Assembly: GCA_024742395.1 (NCBI GenBank)
Contig: JANSYO010000016.1
Coordinates: forward strand, 1 to 64,000
DNA length: 64,000 bases
From: Cytophagales bacterium
Lineage (GTDB): Bacteria > Bacteroidota > Bacteroidia > Cytophagales > Spirosomataceae
Direction of reading: 5' to 3'
Numbering within the stretch: position 1 is the stretch's first letter; the number at the start of each line of letters is the position of its first letter. Below the pieces are notes generated by a model. That model was not told the origin of the DNA. It was given only the letters and a program-made list of their open reading frames with translations, and ran no database searches. Below, piece after piece: positions 9,596-17,035 of this stretch. The translations under genes and the position numbers were made by a program.

Positions 9596-10507
9596 TTATG
9601 CTTTTTTTGATGTCTGTGATGAAAATGTACTTTCAAAAATCTTATCTGCGTTTCCTGTCTCAAATCCATCACGCAGATGTTCTCTTTTGATGTCTTTGCT
9701 ATTCAGATGCTGAAATTCAGGCAAGACCCGCCGTTCCGCAAACTCGAGATAACTGCCCGGAATCTCCACTTTTTCTCCGTCCTTAAAGGTGGCCATTACC
9801 ATATCTGCCACGGTGCTGCTTTGTGCCAGTAGACCATCCGGACTGGTCTTGATTTTCCCTCCGGCGGTATTGAGCCTTACACCCTTATTCTCTAAAAAGG
9901 CGTTAAACTCCTCCAGCGTATTAAAGCCTTCTTTTAAGGCATGTACACTGATGGTGTAATGATTCAGATAATAGCGGTTATATATCACCCAGGCCGCATA
10001 TTCGCTTTCTTCACTGAGTTTTTGGTAATCAGCATAAGTAGGCAGACTCCATAAAGGTTTTTCAAAAAAATGACCTACCTCCTCAGCCTTGTTCAGGTCT
10101 AAATCATCTACAGGGTCTGTTGGTACTTCTTCCGTATATTTTCTGATGATCTCCTGAGCCGCTTGGCTCAAGTCCCCTACCCGTAGCTCTGAAATGAAAA
10201 TTCGGGGGTATTTCTCTTCAGGCGGAGCATACCACCAGGCGTTTAGTTTTTTCCCCTCAAAATGGAAGTAATCCTTTTTGGTGTATCCATAATGAAGAAA
10301 TATCTTCTCAAAAGAGGCCACACCTAACTGAGGCACGCCCATGGTTCTGAAAGCAATATGGTCATTGACGATCTCCTGTGGGTCTTTAATAATGCCTTCG
10401 GCCATCATAGCCTCCATTATTTTCTGTACCACAGGCACCCGCTCTTCATAAGGGGTAAAGAGACGGTTCATCACAATATCTAAGTCTTGTTTTTCTTCGA
10501 ATCTCAT
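9596..10507 (-). CDS. DUF1338 (HglS-like) 2-oxoadipate dioxygenase/decarboxylase
   Basis: A 303-residue protein of the DUF1338 family, starting MRFEEKQDLD. The characterised member HglS of Pseudomonas putida is a non-haem iron enzyme of vicinal-oxygen-chelate fold that turns 2-oxoadipate into D-2-hydroxyglutarate. Family-type features are the early NDHIAFRTM stretch with a candidate metal His and the later HYTISVHAL stretch with another. The ATG at 10505-10507 places the start 16 bases after the saccharopine dehydrogenase stop; a longer frame back to 10567 would overlap that gene and lacks family similarity. Context with SDH and ALDH7 supports a role in lysine catabolism. Substrate specificity is inferred. 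Confidence 0.8.
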   Translation of the reverse strand: MRFEEKQDLDIVMNRLFTPYEERVPVVQKIMEAMMAEGIIKDPQEIVNDHIAFRTMGVPQLGVASFEKIFLHYGYTKKDYFHFEGKKLNAWWYAPPEEKYPRIFISELRVGDLSQAAQEIIRKYTEEVPTDPVDDLDLNKAEEVGHFFEKPLWSLPTYADYQKLSEESEYAAWVIYNRYYLNHYTISVHALKEGFNTLEEFNAFLENKGVRLNTAGGKIKTSPDGLLAQSSTVADMVMATFKDGEKVEIPGSYLEFAERRVLPEFQHLNSKDIKREHLRDGFETGNADKIFESTFSSQTSKKA

Positions 10508-10523
10508 TGCTAACAATTTTAAG

Positions 10524-11582
10524 TTAAACGAAATACTGACCGTTTTCTGTGGCCAGAAAAGCCTCAAAAGGAATTTCCTCCTGCTTAATGAAACCTTGCT
10601 GAGGCAGGCTTCCTTCTGCCACCATTTCTACTACGGCCGCTATGGAGGCAGCGGTGGTCCAGGAAATGGCCCGCCAAACTTTTCCTTCTATACTTAAGGG
10701 CATATAAGCACGGTAAAACTCACTTCTGAGCAGCTTGCCGTCTTGCCAGCCTTCTACAATGGCATACACATAGACTACATCCTCTTTTACAGGAGGCTTG
10801 GCATTCTCCAAAATACTGGTTAATAAGGGCTTGTCTTCTTTCAGGATCAATTCCTGAATCAAAAATTTCATCAGTTTGCAATGCCCGGGATACCGAATGG
10901 TTTTGTAATTCAGGGTATCTACTTTGCCCTCAAAAGTCTCACACATAGTGCCCAGTCCACCTGAAGTGGTAAAAGCCTCAAACTCCTTTCCTTCAATATT
11001 GATATACTCGAGGCCATCCAGCGAAGTCACCATTTTACGTACCCCATTGTGAATGGCTTCTGCATCATTGATGTATTCGTTTATAACACCATCCGGCGAC
11101 CAGGTAAAAGAATAGGCCAGCAAGCCGTTTGGATACTTTGGCAAGGCTCCCACTCTGAGCTCTATGTCTCTGACTTTGTCAAACTCTGAAGCCAGATTAG
11201 CTCCTACTATGCCTATGAGCCCGGGGGCCAGTCCGCATTGCGGTGCCATAACGGTAGTGGCTTTTTTAGACAGCTCTCTGATGTAATTAGTGGTAGAAAC
11301 ATCTTCTGTGAGGTCAAAATAATGAAGACCTAAGGCTGCCGCCAATCTGGCAATGGGTTTGTTTAAAAAGAAAGGCAAGGCAGAAACCACGGCGTCATAA
11401 TCAGGCAGCGTTTTCTGAAGAAATTCTTCGGAGCTGACATCGCCCTCAATGACACTGAAAGGTAAGTGATAATTGTAATGGGGTTTCTTTTTATCCAGCC
11501 CGGTGACCTCAAATTTTTTACTAAGAAGTACACCCACCAGACTACCCACTTTGCCCATTCCCAGGACTAAAATGCGTTTCAT
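10524..11582 (-). CDS. Saccharopine dehydrogenase (glutamate-forming type)
   Basis: A 352-residue NAD(P)-dependent dehydrogenase. The N-terminal Rossmann motif reads VLGMGKVGSLVG, followed by an acidic residue region (GLDKKK). The body (APQCGLAPGLIG, FTWSPDGVINEY, and YPGHCKLMKFL) matches LYS9-like saccharopine dehydrogenases that cleave saccharopine to glutamate and aminoadipate semialdehyde. It is the first gene of the minus-strand cluster, so transcription probably starts at about 11,600. A partner lysine-ketoglutarate reductase is not in this window. The product of this enzyme is the substrate of the ALDH7 protein two genes downstream. Start ATG at 11580-11582 gives a complete nucleotide-binding fold. 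Confidence 0.87.
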   Translation of the reverse strand: MKRILVLGMGKVGSLVGVLLSKKFEVTGLDKKKPHYNYHLPFSVIEGDVSSEEFLQKTLPDYDAVVSALPFFLNKPIARLAAALGLHYFDLTEDVSTTNYIRELSKKATTVMAPQCGLAPGLIGIVGANLASEFDKVRDIELRVGALPKYPNGLLAYSFTWSPDGVINEYINDAEAIHNGVRKMVTSLDGLEYINIEGKEFEAFTTSGGLGTMCETFEGKVDTLNYKTIRYPGHCKLMKFLIQELILKEDKPLLTSILENAKPPVKEDVVYVYAIVEGWQDGKLLRSEFYRAYMPLSIEGKVWRAISWTTAASIAAVVEMVAEGSLPQQGFIKQEEIPFEAFLATENGQYFV

Positions 11583-12039
11583 AAGTTTTTATCGGTTTTG
11601 TTGATGAAGTACACGAAATGTACACATTTGGGCGGTGAAAAGCAATTGGAATGGAATCAAGTTTTATTAATAATGAATAACTGCATACCGAGACAAATCT
11701 GTGGTTATCCAAGCCATCCTATCTCGATTCAGGAGAACTAATACCCTAAGTACCAGAACCGTGAACCTTCAAAAAGTCTAACTCAAAAAATGTAGGATTT
11801 TAACAAGCTGTTATCAAAAAAGCCAAACTTTTTCTAATTTTATCTAAAATCAGAAATCCAGACAACGATGAGTCCCAGACTTCCGATAATCCCATCCGAC
11901 AGTAAACGACTATACTTGGATTTATTTCTGATTATCAATCAATTACAAAAACAAGACAGCTATAGACAATAACGATATATACGCAACTGAGTGTGTTTTG
12001 TTCGTCTATACTAATGTTACATGTAATGAAAATTAAAAA
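11583..12039. other. Intergenic boundary between lysine operon and accessory island
   Basis: This 457-base stretch holds the promoter region of the lysine operon at its left end. The only coding-like trace is a 34-codon frame at 11868-11972 (starting MSPRLPIIPSDSKR), ending in TAA, which may be a gene remnant or chance. The palindromic sequence GTTACATGTAA lies at 12016-12026, just before the next gene. No RNA gene or insertion sequence was seen. Confidence 0.5.
11609..11623. promoter_or_regulatory. Palindrome upstream of saccharopine dehydrogenase, possible operator
   Basis: GTACA-N5-TGTAC is a perfect 5+5 inverted repeat 27-41 bases upstream of the saccharopine dehydrogenase ATG. On the minus strand it overlaps TACATTTC, a near match to the Bacteroidota -7 box, with TTG about 21 bases further upstream. 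A regulator-binding site overlapping the operon promoter is possible; no regulator gene is adjacent. Confidence 0.35.
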
Positions 12040-12471
12040 ATGAAGTTTTCGAAAGACTATGAAGATTTAGCTGAAATTATCGTCTCCAAGTTTAGAGATG
12101 AAAATTTTAAAGATTACTTGGAACAAAAGGAGTATTGCCTCCAAACATCCAAAGAAGAATTTGTGAAGCTATTTGAAAACATGGCAGAAGATTTAGCAGC
12201 TATAGAAAAAGAACGATTTGAATTTTATAACTCTTTATCAACTGAGCAAAGAGATACATTAGACAAACTAATATTAAAGAGTTTTGATGCTGCAGCATTT
12301 AACGTCCTTAGAGAAATTGAAGAAAATTTAGATGAACACAAAAGCATTGGTTTAACAATAAACGGGAAACCAGTCGAACAAATAAGTAATGAATTTTGGT
12401 CAGGAACTTGTTTCGGTGAGTATTTAATGTGGTTAGAACAAAAGAGCAATTACGGGAAATATCAACATTAA
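12040..12471 (+). CDS. Hypothetical protein in accessory island
   Basis: A 143-residue, acidic, mostly helical protein starting MKFSKDYEDLAE, with no signal peptide and no membrane segment. The C-terminal part contains a more distinctive stretch, EFWSGTCFGEYLMWLEQ. I do not recognise the family. It is AT-rich like the rest of the island, and the next gene starts two bases after its stop, so the two are probably co-translated. The pair is bracketed by a 10-bp inverted repeat (GTTACATGTA before, TACATGTAAC after), suggesting that they travel together as a cassette. Paired small genes of this kind are sometimes toxin/immunity or defence accessories, but nothing in the sequence proves that. Confidence 0.6.
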   Translation: MKFSKDYEDLAEIIVSKFRDENFKDYLEQKEYCLQTSKEEFVKLFENMAEDLAAIEKERFEFYNSLSTEQRDTLDKLILKSFDAAAFNVLREIEENLDEHKSIGLTINGKPVEQISNEFWSGTCFGEYLMWLEQKSNYGKYQH

Positions 12472-12473
12472 GA

Positions 12474-12950
12474 ATGGGACTTAGCTATAACATAATTCCG
12501 ACAAGTGAAATGATCGAAAAAGAAGCCTACCTTGAACACTTCAAATCTATTGACACTTATGAATTCCCAGACAATTACAACATTGAAACAAAATCAAGAT
12601 TCCCGAAATTGGAAGAACTTGAAGAAGCAATAAATAAAAGTGGATGCACAATTCTGAATAGAACTGAAGAACCAAAAAATGATACAATAATTAAAAGAAG
12701 CTATCAACTTAAGCATCCAAACCACAAATACGAAAGTGACTTTACAATTGATTTTAAAAATCATGAAATTAATTCTATGATGGGAATACATGGAGACTTC
12801 AATATAATGCTTCGAATAGCAACTGAATTAAGCAAAATATGTGGCACAATGATAATATGGAGTGCCTATGATGCTCACTATATCGAAAAGGACAAAACAT
12901 ATGAACAAATTTGGAATAAAATAAAGATCAATTGGGCAAATGAAGAATGA
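12474..12950 (+). CDS. Hypothetical protein, second gene of island pair
   Basis: A 158-residue soluble protein starting MGLSYNIIPTSEMIEKE. The ATG at 12474 is chosen because it follows the upstream TAA by only two bases; a longer frame to 12429 would overlap the previous gene. The middle reads KHPNHKYESDFTIDF, then HGDFNIMLRIATELSKICGTMIIWSAYDAHYI. This region looks like an alpha/beta immunity-type or SMI1-like protein in style, but I cannot assign a family. There are no membrane segments. It is followed by a GC-richer non-coding block beginning at 12956. Confidence 0.58.
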   Translation: MGLSYNIIPTSEMIEKEAYLEHFKSIDTYEFPDNYNIETKSRFPKLEELEEAINKSGCTILNRTEEPKNDTIIKRSYQLKHPNHKYESDFTIDFKNHEINSMMGIHGDFNIMLRIATELSKICGTMIIWSAYDAHYIEKDKTYEQIWNKIKINWANEE

Positions 12951-12955
12951 ATCAC

Positions 12956-13040
12956 TACATGTAACAAGCCGTGACCACGATCATGCCTTCTCACTTCGGT
13001 ACGACGGGTACGGCAAAACCGTTGTAGCCAATGGTAGAAA
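12956..13040. repeat. Structured non-coding block A (attC-like or cassette boundary)
   Basis: A GC-richer block between the two-gene cassette and the Argonaute operon. It starts with TACATGTAAC, contains two GGTACG motifs within CGGTACGACGGGTACGG, and ends with GTTGTAGCCAATGG at 13021-13034. The CGGTACG...TTGTAGCC order recurs in inverse orientation after the operon (block B). AAC and GTT edges about 60 bases apart are in the size range of integron attC sites, but the core consensus is not fully met and no integrase is visible. Confidence 0.4.
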
Positions 13041-13119
13041 GACCGTAGCAATGAACATGACTTTAATTCAGAACTAAATCACATATTGACCATTTTTCAA
13101 CCAACACCATCAAGAATAA

Positions 13120-14511
13120 ATGTTTATAACCCAACCTAAGATATTTATCAGTAGCACCATTTGGGATTTGCCAAATGAGAGAACCGCTGCATACAATGCA
13201 GTGAATAAGGTTGGTGGATTTCCTGTAATGTCTGAAAAGACTATGGAAGCACAAAGCACAGATTCATTGACAGCTTGCCTTAGCAAAGTAATGGAATCAG
13301 ATATTTATGTTTTGATATTAGGCGGTCGCTATGGTTGGCAACCCGAAGACAAAGAATCTATTACTGAACTTGAATATCAAACGGCTAGAAGCCAAAATAT
13401 TCCAATATTGGTTATCAATACCACTTATACAAAAGAACAATTACAAAAGGAGTTTGAAGGGCGGGTTGAGTCAAACTATTTCCGAAAAACAGTTTCAGAT
13501 GCTTTTGAATTGGAATTGGAATTAGAAAAAGCCTTAATAACTGAAATAGATAAGAAGCAAAACGAATATTTCAACAGAACAGAACCTGTTTACTCCAACC
13601 TTGTAAAAATTCAGTTTCCAAGTCATTTATACATTGCCGATTTAGATATTGATAAGAAAGCTGTAAAACAATACAACAAGGAAAGAAAACGACCTTTTTT
13701 CAAACCGAGCATACATGATTATGCAATTTCTGCTTTGTTTATGCAAAATATTTCTTTCCCTCACGACTGGTTAGTTTGGGATAGTAAAGTCATCACATTC
13801 CATAATCTGCAAGATGATTCGGTAGGATTGACAAAAATTATTGATAACGGAACAGCCGAATCATTTGCTTGTGATGAATTTTATGATTCATCAGCAGACC
13901 ATTTATCCCAATTCAAATATCTATTGAAGAAATGTCTTGAAGCCAAGTTACATAAGCTGAAAATTAAGTGGATAAGAGAAGCGAAAATGTTCGCATTCCT
14001 GCCAATTCAAAAAGATGATTTAGATAGATGGCAACCAAGGTCAATTGAATGGACAAAAACATCAAAGCGTGCAACTCGAAAGGTTGTTGAAATCAAAAGA
14101 AATTTAAAAAATAAGGAAGAGGTGTTTAATATGAGATGCCTTGCCTTTAGAACTGGTTTTGAGAATTTTGATCATGACTGGTATGTTTCTATAAAACCTG
14201 AATGGATTTTTCTTTGGAGCGATTTCCGTGTTAGCAACTTAGCATTCAAAAATATTCAGTGGTTGAAAAAGACTGAACGGAATATGCACGTATTCAATCA
14301 TTTTAATTTCATCCTTCGTTACCTCCAACCTTCACAAACGGAATCATTGTTCACAGAATATAGAGATTATCCATTTTTAAAGTTGGAGATAATTGAAAAG
14401 TTCGACTTTGCCCCTATTGTTCCTGACTCAGTTTGGAACAGTTTAGAAGCAATTGGAGCACAGAAAAAACTAAAAGACGTAGATGGAGACGTAGATTTAT
14501 TTGGCATATGA
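13120..14511 (+). CDS. DUF4062-APAZ protein, effector partner of short prokaryotic Argonaute
   Basis: A 463-residue soluble protein. Residues ~6-105 are a DUF4062 domain, a TIR-like fold: KIFISSTIWDLPNER, then DIYVLILGGRYGW, then SITELEYQTA, where E83 or E85 is the candidate catalytic glutamate by analogy with TIR NADases. Residues ~170-463 look like an APAZ domain, the N/L1/L2-like region that docks on short Argonautes: WYVSIKPEWIFLW and NMHVFNHFNFILRYL. The stop TGA overlaps the ATG of the pAgo gene, so the two are translationally coupled and probably form a heterodimer. In SPARTA systems the TIR-APAZ partner depletes NAD(P) when the pAgo finds guide-matched DNA; the same abortive role is inferred here. 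DUF4062 is certain by motif, APAZ is likely. Confidence 0.82.
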   Translation: MFITQPKIFISSTIWDLPNERTAAYNAVNKVGGFPVMSEKTMEAQSTDSLTACLSKVMESDIYVLILGGRYGWQPEDKESITELEYQTARSQNIPILVINTTYTKEQLQKEFEGRVESNYFRKTVSDAFELELELEKALITEIDKKQNEYFNRTEPVYSNLVKIQFPSHLYIADLDIDKKAVKQYNKERKRPFFKPSIHDYAISALFMQNISFPHDWLVWDSKVITFHNLQDDSVGLTKIIDNGTAESFACDEFYDSSADHLSQFKYLLKKCLEAKLHKLKIKWIREAKMFAFLPIQKDDLDRWQPRSIEWTKTSKRATRKVVEIKRNLKNKEEVFNMRCLAFRTGFENFDHDWYVSIKPEWIFLWSDFRVSNLAFKNIQWLKKTERNMHVFNHFNFILRYLQPSQTESLFTEYRDYPFLKLEIIEKFDFAPIVPDSVWNSLEAIGAQKKLKDVDGDVDLFGI

Positions 14512-15932
14512 AAGCGGACTATATACAAGAACCTTTTTTATTGTTTGGCAAAGGCAAAAGTATTTGTCCAAGAGAAGGTATAGCAGAGTTAAATGTTTAT
14601 GACACAGTCATAGAAGCAAGAAAAAATCAATTATTACTCGGTATAATAGGTATCGAAGAAGATGTTGAAAATTTAAAAGGTTGGTTAAAGCGATTTGAAA
14701 GTTATATACCTGCTAACCCTAAAGGAAAACAAAAAGGTTTGTTCAAACCATTTTCGGGTTTTATCCAAGATAAAGGATTTTGTGCCAAACTAATTTACGA
14801 TACAAATTATGAAAGAATTCTTTCGCCAAACGACATTAAGAAAATTCTAAAAGAACCTGACAGAGATCAGAAAGTATTGGATGCAGTTGAATTATTTGGC
14901 GAGAACATTGGCTTTCTATCAGATATTAAAAATTGTGATGTTATCATTTGCATCATTCCAAAAAGTTTTGAAGGGAAAATTGTAAAAGAAAATAAAGATG
15001 ATGAACCTGTAGAACAAGATGCGGAAGACAACGGAGTGCCTGAATTGGAATTGAACTTTAGACGTGCTTTAAAAGCTCGTGCGATGAGATACAATACACC
15101 TATTCAGTTATTGAGAGAGTATGTTTTGCACGACAATAACAAATCTCAAGATGCAGCCACTAAGGCTTGGAACTTTTGCACAGCACTTTATTACAAAGGA
15201 CTTCAAACTATTCCTTGGAAATTGGATGTTGATGAAAACAAACCAAAAGTTTGTTTTGTCGGAATTGGGTTTTATAGAAGCAGGGATAAAAAGACAGTTC
15301 AAACCAGTCTAGCTCAAATTTTCAATGAGAACGGTAAAGGCGTAATATTTCGGGGAACACCCGTGATTGAAGATAAGGATGATAGAAAGCCTCACCTGAG
15401 TAATGACCAATCATTAAGTCTTCTGAAAGATGCATTAACTAAATACAAGTTTGCAACAGGAACATTGCCAGGACGAGTAGTTCTACATAAAACATCGAAA
15501 TATTATGAAGACGAATTAGACGGCTTTATACAAGCAATGCAAGATTTAGGCATTACTGAATATGACATTGTAACTGTTATGGAAACCGACTTGCGTTTTT
15601 TTAGAAACAATCTTTATCCACCAGTAAGAGGCTCGGTTTTTTCATTGACAGAGAACAGACACATCCTTTATACAAGAGGCTCGGTTCATCAATATCAGAC
15701 ATATCCCGGAATGTATATTCCTGCTCCTTTAGAAGTGCGAATCGTAGAATCTGTTTCTTCTGTAAAGACAGTTTGTAAGGAAATTCTTGGGTTAACAAAA
15801 ATGAACTGGAACAACACTCAATTCGACAACAAATACCCAATTACAATTGGCTGTGCCAGACGGGTTGGGGAAATAATGAAATACCTTGGAGAGAATGAAC
15901 AACCAAAAGAATCTTACGCTTTTTATATGTAA
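14508..15932 (+). CDS. Short prokaryotic Argonaute (MID-PIWI), catalytically inactive
   Basis: A 474-residue protein, the usual size of short pAgos, with no PAZ domain. The N-terminus has the family-like LLFGKGKSICPREG. The MID region around 180-230 shows LKARAMRYNTPIQLL and YYKGLQTIPWKL, matching the K/Q/K guide 5'-phosphate pocket. The PIWI region at ~245-474 has CFVGIGFYRS, LPGRVVLHKTSKYY, LGLTKMNWNNTQFD and PITIGCARRVGE. The first catalytic Asp is replaced (GIG instead of GxD), and the RDG-type Asp is replaced by HKTS, so it should bind but not slice. The start at 14508 is chosen because ATGA overlaps the partner's stop; a longer frame from 14433 would run inside the partner gene. The PIWI call is strong. 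Confidence 0.92.
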   Translation: MKADYIQEPFLLFGKGKSICPREGIAELNVYDTVIEARKNQLLLGIIGIEEDVENLKGWLKRFESYIPANPKGKQKGLFKPFSGFIQDKGFCAKLIYDTNYERILSPNDIKKILKEPDRDQKVLDAVELFGENIGFLSDIKNCDVIICIIPKSFEGKIVKENKDDEPVEQDAEDNGVPELELNFRRALKARAMRYNTPIQLLREYVLHDNNKSQDAATKAWNFCTALYYKGLQTIPWKLDVDENKPKVCFVGIGFYRSRDKKTVQTSLAQIFNENGKGVIFRGTPVIEDKDDRKPHLSNDQSLSLLKDALTKYKFATGTLPGRVVLHKTSKYYEDELDGFIQAMQDLGITEYDIVTVMETDLRFFRNNLYPPVRGSVFSLTENRHILYTRGSVHQYQTYPGMYIPAPLEVRIVESVSSVKTVCKEILGLTKMNWNNTQFDNKYPITIGCARRVGEIMKYLGENEQPKESYAFYM

Positions 15933-15952
15933 TTGTGTATCATATAAGTTCG

Positions 15953-16160
15953 AGTACAACAAAAAAGCGAGGACAAGAACCACTGGCTACAATCGAGTAG
16001 ATGGCCGTAGGCCATAAAGCCCACGGTACGCCTCTTTCGCAGAACCCTGTGGGCACACCACAATTTCATTGCGGCCTTCGTACCGCACTAAGCATACCTT
16101 ACCACCAATGTTCTTCGGAACTCCTATGCTATGGTATATTTGTAATGTTGAGTTTCAAAT
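15953..16160. repeat. Structured non-coding block B after the Argonaute operon
   Basis: A GC-richer stretch with no credible gene, lying in the 310-base gap after the pAgo gene. CCACTGGCTACAATC at 15980-15994 is the near reverse complement of the block A end. It also holds hairpins ATGGCC-gta-GGCCAT (16001-16015) and GCCCAC...GTGGGC (16019-16054), and the inverted pair CGGTACG/CGTACCG (16024-16085). GTTGAGT at 16147-16153 fits the integron R' core form GTTRRRY. Together with block A it brackets the operon. Confidence 0.45.
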
Positions 16161-16242
16161 CAAACAACTACTTATCACCTGGTCTTTTACTGACAATTTT
16201 CAATAAAACACAAAAACTTTAACCTTCATTTGGTTCAAAAGA

Positions 16243-16812
16243 ATGGCTGATTACGACAAATACTACCAAACGAAAGATTTATTTGGCGAATCTTATCCTG
16301 AGTTGATAGACTTTTTCCGTCACTACGAGCCAAAAGGAAAATTGATTGATGTAGGTTGTGGTCAAGGTAGAAACTCCATTTCTCTGGCAAAACTGGGATA
16401 CCAAATCACGGGGATTGATCAATCTAAAGTAGGGATTGACCAATTGAATTCAATTGCCAAGCAAGAAGGGTTAACTATCAAGGCCTTCGTAGGAGATATA
16501 TACTCCTTTGATCAATACCAGGACTTTGATATTGTGTTGCTTGACTCTATGTTCCATTTTGAAAAAAGAGGTCTAAAGCAAGAAACTGAGCTGATCGAGA
16601 AAATCGCTAAACGATTGAGTAAAAACGGTCTGATTTGCATTTGTATTCAAGACACTGGGAAAAAAGTAGAGATTCTTAAAAACACTATTGCACATTCAGG
16701 AATTGACTATAAAAAACTGAACGATTCTTCCTTGATTTATACTTTTGAGGATAAAGAATCCGGCCATAAATCTGAGACAAAATACTGCTTGTATATTGTG
16801 AAGAAAATTTAG
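16243..16812 (+). CDS. Class I SAM-dependent methyltransferase
   Basis: A 189-residue cytosolic methyltransferase. Motif I is LIDVGCGQGRNSISLA, followed by the acidic residue in ITGIDQS (motif II), then VGDIY and DIVLLDSMFHF. The short, single Rossmann domain without additional modules resembles TehB/UbiE-like small-molecule methyltransferases; the substrate cannot be deduced. It starts with ATG at 16243, just after structured block B, and stands alone on the plus strand within the AT-rich island. It might be a passenger gene of the same mobile segment as the Argonaute operon. No restriction-modification features such as NPPY/DPPY motifs are present, so it is not a DNA N6-adenine methylase. 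Confidence 0.82.
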   Translation: MADYDKYYQTKDLFGESYPELIDFFRHYEPKGKLIDVGCGQGRNSISLAKLGYQITGIDQSKVGIDQLNSIAKQEGLTIKAFVGDIYSFDQYQDFDIVLLDSMFHFEKRGLKQETELIEKIAKRLSKNGLICICIQDTGKKVEILKNTIAHSGIDYKKLNDSSLIYTFEDKESGHKSETKYCLYIVKKI

Positions 16813-17035
16813 AATATACGTAGTACCAATATTTTACCTTTATCTATTTGTATCTAGGTTTGATGGATTACACTTCTTATTTTCTCTATCCTTTCTATAA
16901 ACCTATTGACTCCAAAACGTCATTCTGTCCAATCAACATTTTGGTAATTTAAAGTTTCATTTAGCTTTTCCTCTTATTTTTTTGATCAAAAAAAATTACC
17001 TTTAAGTAATCACAAGCATACAACTGTTAATAGTC

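Larger units (their letters stand above)
12016..12965. repeat. 10-bp inverted repeat bracketing the two small island genes
   Basis: GTTACATGTA at 12016-12025 and its exact reverse complement TACATGTAAC at 12956-12965 lie 24 bases before the first gene and 6 bases after the second. The GTT and AAC ends resemble core sites of integron attC elements only loosely. Confidence 0.4.

Noticed and set aside
16001-16222. 73-codon frame after the Argonaute operon
   Set aside because: It runs through the hairpin-rich repeat block and has no protein-like composition.
16243-16812. Methyltransferase as part of a restriction-modification system
   Set aside because: No DNA-methylase target motif such as NPPY, DPPY or PCQ and no restriction gene beside it.
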